Below the pieces are notes generated by a model. The model saw nothing but the letters and a program-made list of their open reading frames with translations. It did no database searches and was not told the DNA's origin. The translations under genes and the position numbers were made by a program. Shown one piece after another: positions 44,501 to 47,886 of a stretch of DNA of 47,886 nucleotides (position 1 is its first letter; each line of letters opens with the position of its first letter). This DNA comes from Pisolithus tinctorius (lineage: Eukaryota > Basidiomycota > Agaricomycetes > Boletales > Pisolithaceae), in contig JANFAH010000159.1 of the NCBI GenBank assembly GCA_024663395.1, positions 1 to 47,886 of the forward strand, in the 5' to 3' direction.

Positions 44501-44911
44501 TACCAGTCAAAATTTGAAGTTGATGCTGCTGCCCAAATGCCAGCTCTGCCCAAAGATGTCACTTTGTTGGGGAGGTTCCCAAGTCTCCAGTCAATGGCTG
44601 AACATGCCATTGGTAAGTGTTTCCCATTGCCTACACAAGATATACTCACTGCTCTAGGATGCTTGCTTGTTGCTGAGCATTCTTACTTTTTAATGCAGCA
44701 AGGGCAACATCTTTGGCAGGAGGTTTTGTCATTGAGTGTGGAGGAATACAACAGGTCCAAAATACAATCTGCCATTTCAAATGCTGTCAAGGCAGCTTTT
44801 CATGACCATAAAGGTGATATGGATGGTTTATGTGATGCTATTATCAAGATCGTCACTGAGCATTGCATGTGTAAGTGGACATTTTCACTATTTATGGAGT
44901 TACCATTCTGA
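41558..44911 (+). CDS. P-loop GTPase (G-domain protein), expanded mushroom family; 3' end uncertain
   Basis: Exons from ATG 41558 read MAPGRIKKWFKSLG, then ATAAEASDLIGDVANP, SGPAYRLNSEMAQKY, and a G domain: HRFRVLVMGRANAGKTTILQRV (G1/Walker A), IDGDVVQGTLK, RGVHKIEHELVF, FHDSCGFEAGSTRQF (G3, DxxG), IHAIWFCIPM, VPVIVLLTKADAL (G4, TKAD), and ALMDCTANVLNEEGLQRLLISTQQSSIALCVQYAV. Introns are 45-60 bp with good GT-AG ends and phases that fit. A further exon reads VDAKELECDLLKWFPNCG, ending at GTAAGT (43050). After it lies the 82-bp intron-like array. Then come exons with EYQSKFEVDAAAQMPALPK, GRFPSLQSMAEHAIG and EEYNRSKIQSAISNAVKAAF. Phase from the array into the exon at 44499 does not fit simply, so the 3' gene structure and end are guesses. 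The G domain itself is intact. Function unknown; such GTPases resemble immune-type or stress GTPases only by fold. Confidence 0.7.
43131..44498 (+). other. Candidate chain of 3-nt micro-exons within the GTPase locus
   Basis: Every AG|NNN|GT junction in order: GGT 43131, TAT 43211, CAT 43293, CTT 43375, GAT 43457, CAT 43539, ATT 43621, TGG 43703, TGG 43785, TGG 43867, TGG 43949, GAT 44031, AAT 44113, CTT 44193, AAT 44269, GAG 44355, CTT 44450. The last four follow introns of other sequence and length (76-95 bp spacing) but keep the 3-nt gap with good donors (GTAAGT, GTGAGT, GTGTGT, GTAAGC). The next exon starts at 44499 after ACATACAG. If all are spliced in, they encode a run of single residues; none is a stop codon. 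Splicing is not shown by sequence alone. Confidence 0.5.
43134..44115 (+). repeat. 82-bp tandem array, about 12 units, each intron-like (GTGAGT...ACAG) plus 3 variable bp
   Basis: GTGAGT occurs at 43134, 43214, 43296, 43378, 43460, 43542, 43624, 43706, 43788, 43870, 43952 and 44034, and GTATGT at 44116. From 43214 on the spacing is exactly 82 bp. Each unit ends in (G/C)ACAG or GGCAG and then has 3 bp before the next GTGAGT. A TTGAT branch-like motif lies about 18 bp before each AG. Units 43214-44033 differ by 0-3 bases over the 79-bp part; the outermost units are diverged. Since 82 is not a multiple of 3, no continuous coding frame runs through it. Confidence 0.95.
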
Positions 44912-45525
44912 GATGTTTTCAGCAAACATGCTGTTGAAGGCCAATAAAGTTTGAATATGGTCAAAACATTAGGAGTAGCATGTCTAGGTATGGGACTATT
45001 TCTTATCATCAATTTGTAAGGCATGCTCAATATTCAATTTGCACTGCAACATACCTGGCATCAGTGTGATGTTGGTGCTTGTCACACATAAATCCATATT
45101 TCTGCTGTTTCTCCACTGATTTGAATGATTGAAGTTTGAAACATTGTGTTCACTTGTATACATTGATGTGATGTAAAAATATCAAATCCAACCAGAGAAT
45201 GTGTCTGAACTAATGGTAAATACTCCTACATGTAAGTACTCATGGCCATGGCTATACTCATGTACAGGTTTCATAAGGTGTACCTTTGTATTTGTTCCAG
45301 TTATGCTCATTGCTTGCAACAATGCTTCCATCATCAAGTGCACTCAACCCAATGGCTTTAAACCCTGCTGCAAGATATTCATGTCATGGTGTTATAGCTT
45401 TTGAGGTGGTCATGTGTTTGGAGACCAATTCATCTGGGCCAGTCCAATCCCTAGGTGAGTCTGGACCAGAGTTGGCAACCCTGGTGACTATCACTGCTTA
45501 ATAGCTGCAACCCAGCACTCCCCAT
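44912..45525. other. CpG-poor 3' flank of the GTPase locus
   Basis: It may hold more small exons (for example 45195-45214 between CCAACCAG and GTAAAT) but none can be proven. The block ends abruptly near 45525, where CpG-containing sequence of BTB copy 2 begins. Confidence 0.35.
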
Positions 45526-46312
45526 TTCTGTTTCAAAGTCAGTTGTCGTGACGAGAGTGTAATAAATGCCATTCCGGGTCTGAGGACGAGCACAATTGTT
45601 CTCCGGTACAAAAGCGTGTTGTTCGCACGATGGGACCGATCCAGACGTAAGTCCGTCCGAATACGGGTACAAAAAAGCGACGGAGTCGACGGAGACGAAC
45701 TTGCCGATCTGATGTCGTACGCCGTCGTCAGTGCCAATGCCTCCTCGAGATGATCGGGATGCGTAAACGACAAAGGGCCACTTGGAAAGATCGTTTCTAA
45801 GTAGCTTTGGACAAGAGCGTGTAAGCCGGGAAAGCCGAGCTGTGATGGGGAGGTCACGCGAAGGATCGAAGCGACATGATTGGAGACTTCAATGATAGAG
45901 GGCTGTGAAGAGGAAGGGGGGAGTTCAATCGTCAATATAACACCTGATATCAAGCCATGGTTGTTGCAGCGTAGACACTGAAAAACGCTCACGTATCATG
46001 GTATAGATGTTCCAGTAATGACACGAATTCTTCCACCCGTACGCCAAGTCCAGGTGGGACTGTCACCTGTGATATTCGCGAGTTGTCCGACTCGACTGAC
46101 TCCCCTTCATCTGTACCCGGTCCATTGAGAACGCGGCCCAAGTATGTCGAGTTTCGAGCGAGTAGGCTCGAATGTAGCTTGAATAGAACTGTGTCTTCCT
46201 CCGGGTCACGATTGCTGAGTGTCCAGTGGATAGTGACGATGACGGACCCGTCGCCGAACCGGTACGTGGCCTGCTGGTTGCCTCGGATTGCTATTCCATT
46301 GGATAATGCCAC
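45526..46312 (-). pseudogene. BTB/POZ domain protein, copy 2 (frame-intact but 3'-truncated)
   Basis: It starts at ATG 46312. The first exon is open throughout: TYRFGDGSVIVTI, LFKLHSSLLARNSTYLGRVL, then TVPPGLGVRVEEFVSLLEHLYHDT, and a GTGAGC donor. The second reads NHVASILRVTSPSQLGFPGLHALVQSYL and FTHPDHLEEALALTTAYDIRS; the third, LVTTTDFETE. Similarity to copy 1 ends there (about 45526) and the C-terminal exons (GKLMAGIVDHFTP and later) are missing, replaced by the CpG-poor block. It lies only about 100 bp downstream of RPN7, in the same orientation. A shortened BTB-only protein might still be made. Confidence 0.7.
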
Positions 46313-46412
46313 GTCCCTCGATGTCCAAGATGGTCAGATGATGATGCGAACCGACAAAGCCAGATCAATTTATGATTATGCAAGGAAAGTCCACACTAAT
46401 GCCAGCCAATGA

Positions 46413-47886
46413 TCAGTACAGTACTTTGCTGAGTCTCTGCAGGGAATTCAATAGTACATCCCCCTGCTTGACCACTTTCTCATACTGTGCCGTCTTGATC
46501 GACGGTCTGGTCGTCTCCACGATCCCATGCACTTTATCGATCGTGCAATGCAACCGCCCATTTGCGATGAACCGCGAGAGCTCCCTACGCCAGTCCCTTC
46601 AGTACATCCTACCAAAAAGAAAAATCGACCCACCTGTCGATGTAGTCAACGCTCACGCCAAACGCGCCACCGAGACTCTCTAGCGTCACGCTCCGATACG
46701 ATTCCAATAGTTGTGCATAGGCGAGGATACGCATTTCGCGCACATAGTATCGAGTGTGGGGAGACAAAAGTCGGGAAGGGAGTGTATACGTTTGTTCAAG
46801 TGTGGCTGCATCGTAGTGGACAGGGTAATAATTCCATGAAAAGAAAGAAGTTGACGTCAGTCTGCGTGGGTTCATTGATAAGGATTGAGGTGAGAGCGTA
46901 CCTAACGCTACGAAAAATTTTGCGTAGTGGCAGTCATAGAGATTCCGCAGAAGATCTTCCAGGACAGGCAGTTCTGGAAGAACCGAGATGACTTCAGGAG
47001 AGGCGATGAGCTGGGTGGAAGCAGCGATAATGAGTGACATGAACTATAAACCACGCCACAAAGCGGACGGATCGCCCACCTTTTTCTTCAAGTCTACCCT
47101 TGGGAGGGTAAGCGTATTGCTGATGACGGCGAGTGCAACAAAGTCATTATAGGAGATGAGTTCCGTAGCAGTGAACGTGGACAGAGCATCGAGCAACAGC
47201 TCGCCCCCCAATTTAAACCGCCGAATGGAAACTGCGTGTAAGCCACGATACACCTTAAGACGATTCCGTCTGTCCCAATCACCCCCTTCCTCAATGAGTC
47301 TGTCCAAATCACATGAGTGAGAGAAATGATTAACGTCCGTGGACCCACTTTTCCGCCCCGGCAAGGTTCTCGGTGCTGAGGGTATTATCTCCAAAGAAGA
47401 AACCTATTCGAATGAGAGCCAGGGTAATATCTATCCTTGACCCAAGGCCTGGTGTTTTCTCCAGGGCAAGTCGTTGGGCTGCGACAGCCGCATCCTACAC
47501 ACATTCCCCATAAGCTCGGGATTGCAAACCGGGATCACCTGGGATATACCTTGTCACCTATCCGAGTGAGATGGTTCACCCTCGCCTTCAAGGCGTCCGA
47601 TATTTCAGATTCCCCCTCTGTCTTCTGGGCTTCAGCCAGACGTTCATCCAATTTCTTGAGTTGCTCCTCGTTTGCCTTTTCCACGGATTTGAGGAGAGCC
47701 AGGTCGACATCTATCCCACTTGAAGAGGTGAGCGCCCGATAATAGGGGCCATATCTGTACCGGTGTGAGCCTGTGTTTGATTGTTAAGAGTCTACCCACT
47801 GTCGGCCTTGATCCCTTCCAAGAGCGATTTGCGTGCGACATCGTGTAGATGGCCCAGAGAAGGGTTTATAAGTGTAAACAGGCGTT
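46413..47886 (-). CDS. RPN7: 26S proteasome lid subunit RPN7 (PSMD6), 5' end outside window
   Basis: Structural PCI-domain subunit of the 19S proteasome lid. Reading inward from the right edge: [178 protein letters not shown] (PCI winged helix) and [13 protein letters not shown], ending RLSKVLY at TGA 46413-46415. At least six short introns join in phase (for example GTACGC...ATGCAG before [11 protein letters not shown]). Only about the first 10-20 residues are missing. No frame damage. Expected to be constitutively expressed, as part of the proteasome regulon. Confidence 0.95.

Overview
This is eukaryotic nuclear DNA, almost certainly from an Agaricomycete (mushroom-forming basidiomycete). 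Genes are dense and cut by many 45-70 bp GT-AG introns. The conserved proteins (NIMA kinase, SKN7-type HSF/receiver regulator, GAR transformylase, RPN7) are fungal in type. Several others are lineage-expanded families of mushroom fungi: BTB/POZ proteins, P-loop GTPases, a DDE-type transposase relic and an APH-like kinase. I cannot name the genus; the GTPase and DDE families are those I associate with Boletales-like genomes, which is weak evidence.

Layout. 0-1.35 kb: 5' part of an MCT-like MFS transporter (-). 2.3-5.2 kb: NIMA-family mitotic kinase (-). 5.5-6.3 kb: possible LTR remnant. 6.3-9.0 kb: broken DDE transposase-like gene (-). 9-17.8 kb: gene-poor and decayed, with a nonsense-mutated small secreted protein and a few weak ORFs. 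18.5-20.1 kb: intact bHLH transcription factor (+). 19.1-31.0 kb: an old tandem duplication that starts inside bHLH exon 2 and ends after an OB-fold gene. The upstream unit keeps the working bHLH gene but has a dead OB-fold copy; the downstream unit has a dead headless bHLH copy and the better OB-fold gene. An APH-like kinase pseudogene sits inside the upstream unit. 31.8-33.0 kb: unknown serine-rich protein. 33.1-34.0 kb: GAR transformylase (purine synthesis, -). 35.3-38.8 kb: SKN7-like stress regulator (+), recognisable end to end but interrupted by many one-base indels. 40-46.3 kb: two BTB/POZ copies (-) flanking a CpG-poor block with a P-loop GTPase gene (+). 46.4 kb to the end: RPN7, a proteasome lid subunit (-, partial).

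The most unusual feature is at 43.13-44.50 kb, inside the GTPase locus. It is a tandem array of 82-bp units, each a near-identical 79-bp intron-like sequence (GTGAGT...ACAG) followed by exactly 3 bp. Those 3 bp vary strongly from unit to unit while the 79 bp barely change. The AG|NNN|GT arrangement continues downstream through units whose remaining sequence is unrelated. If spliced as it looks, this is a chain of single-codon micro-exons, each of which could be included or skipped without changing the reading frame.

The conserved genes do not form one pathway. The window is ordinary housekeeping genes interleaved with duplicated, decaying and possibly diversifying accessory loci.
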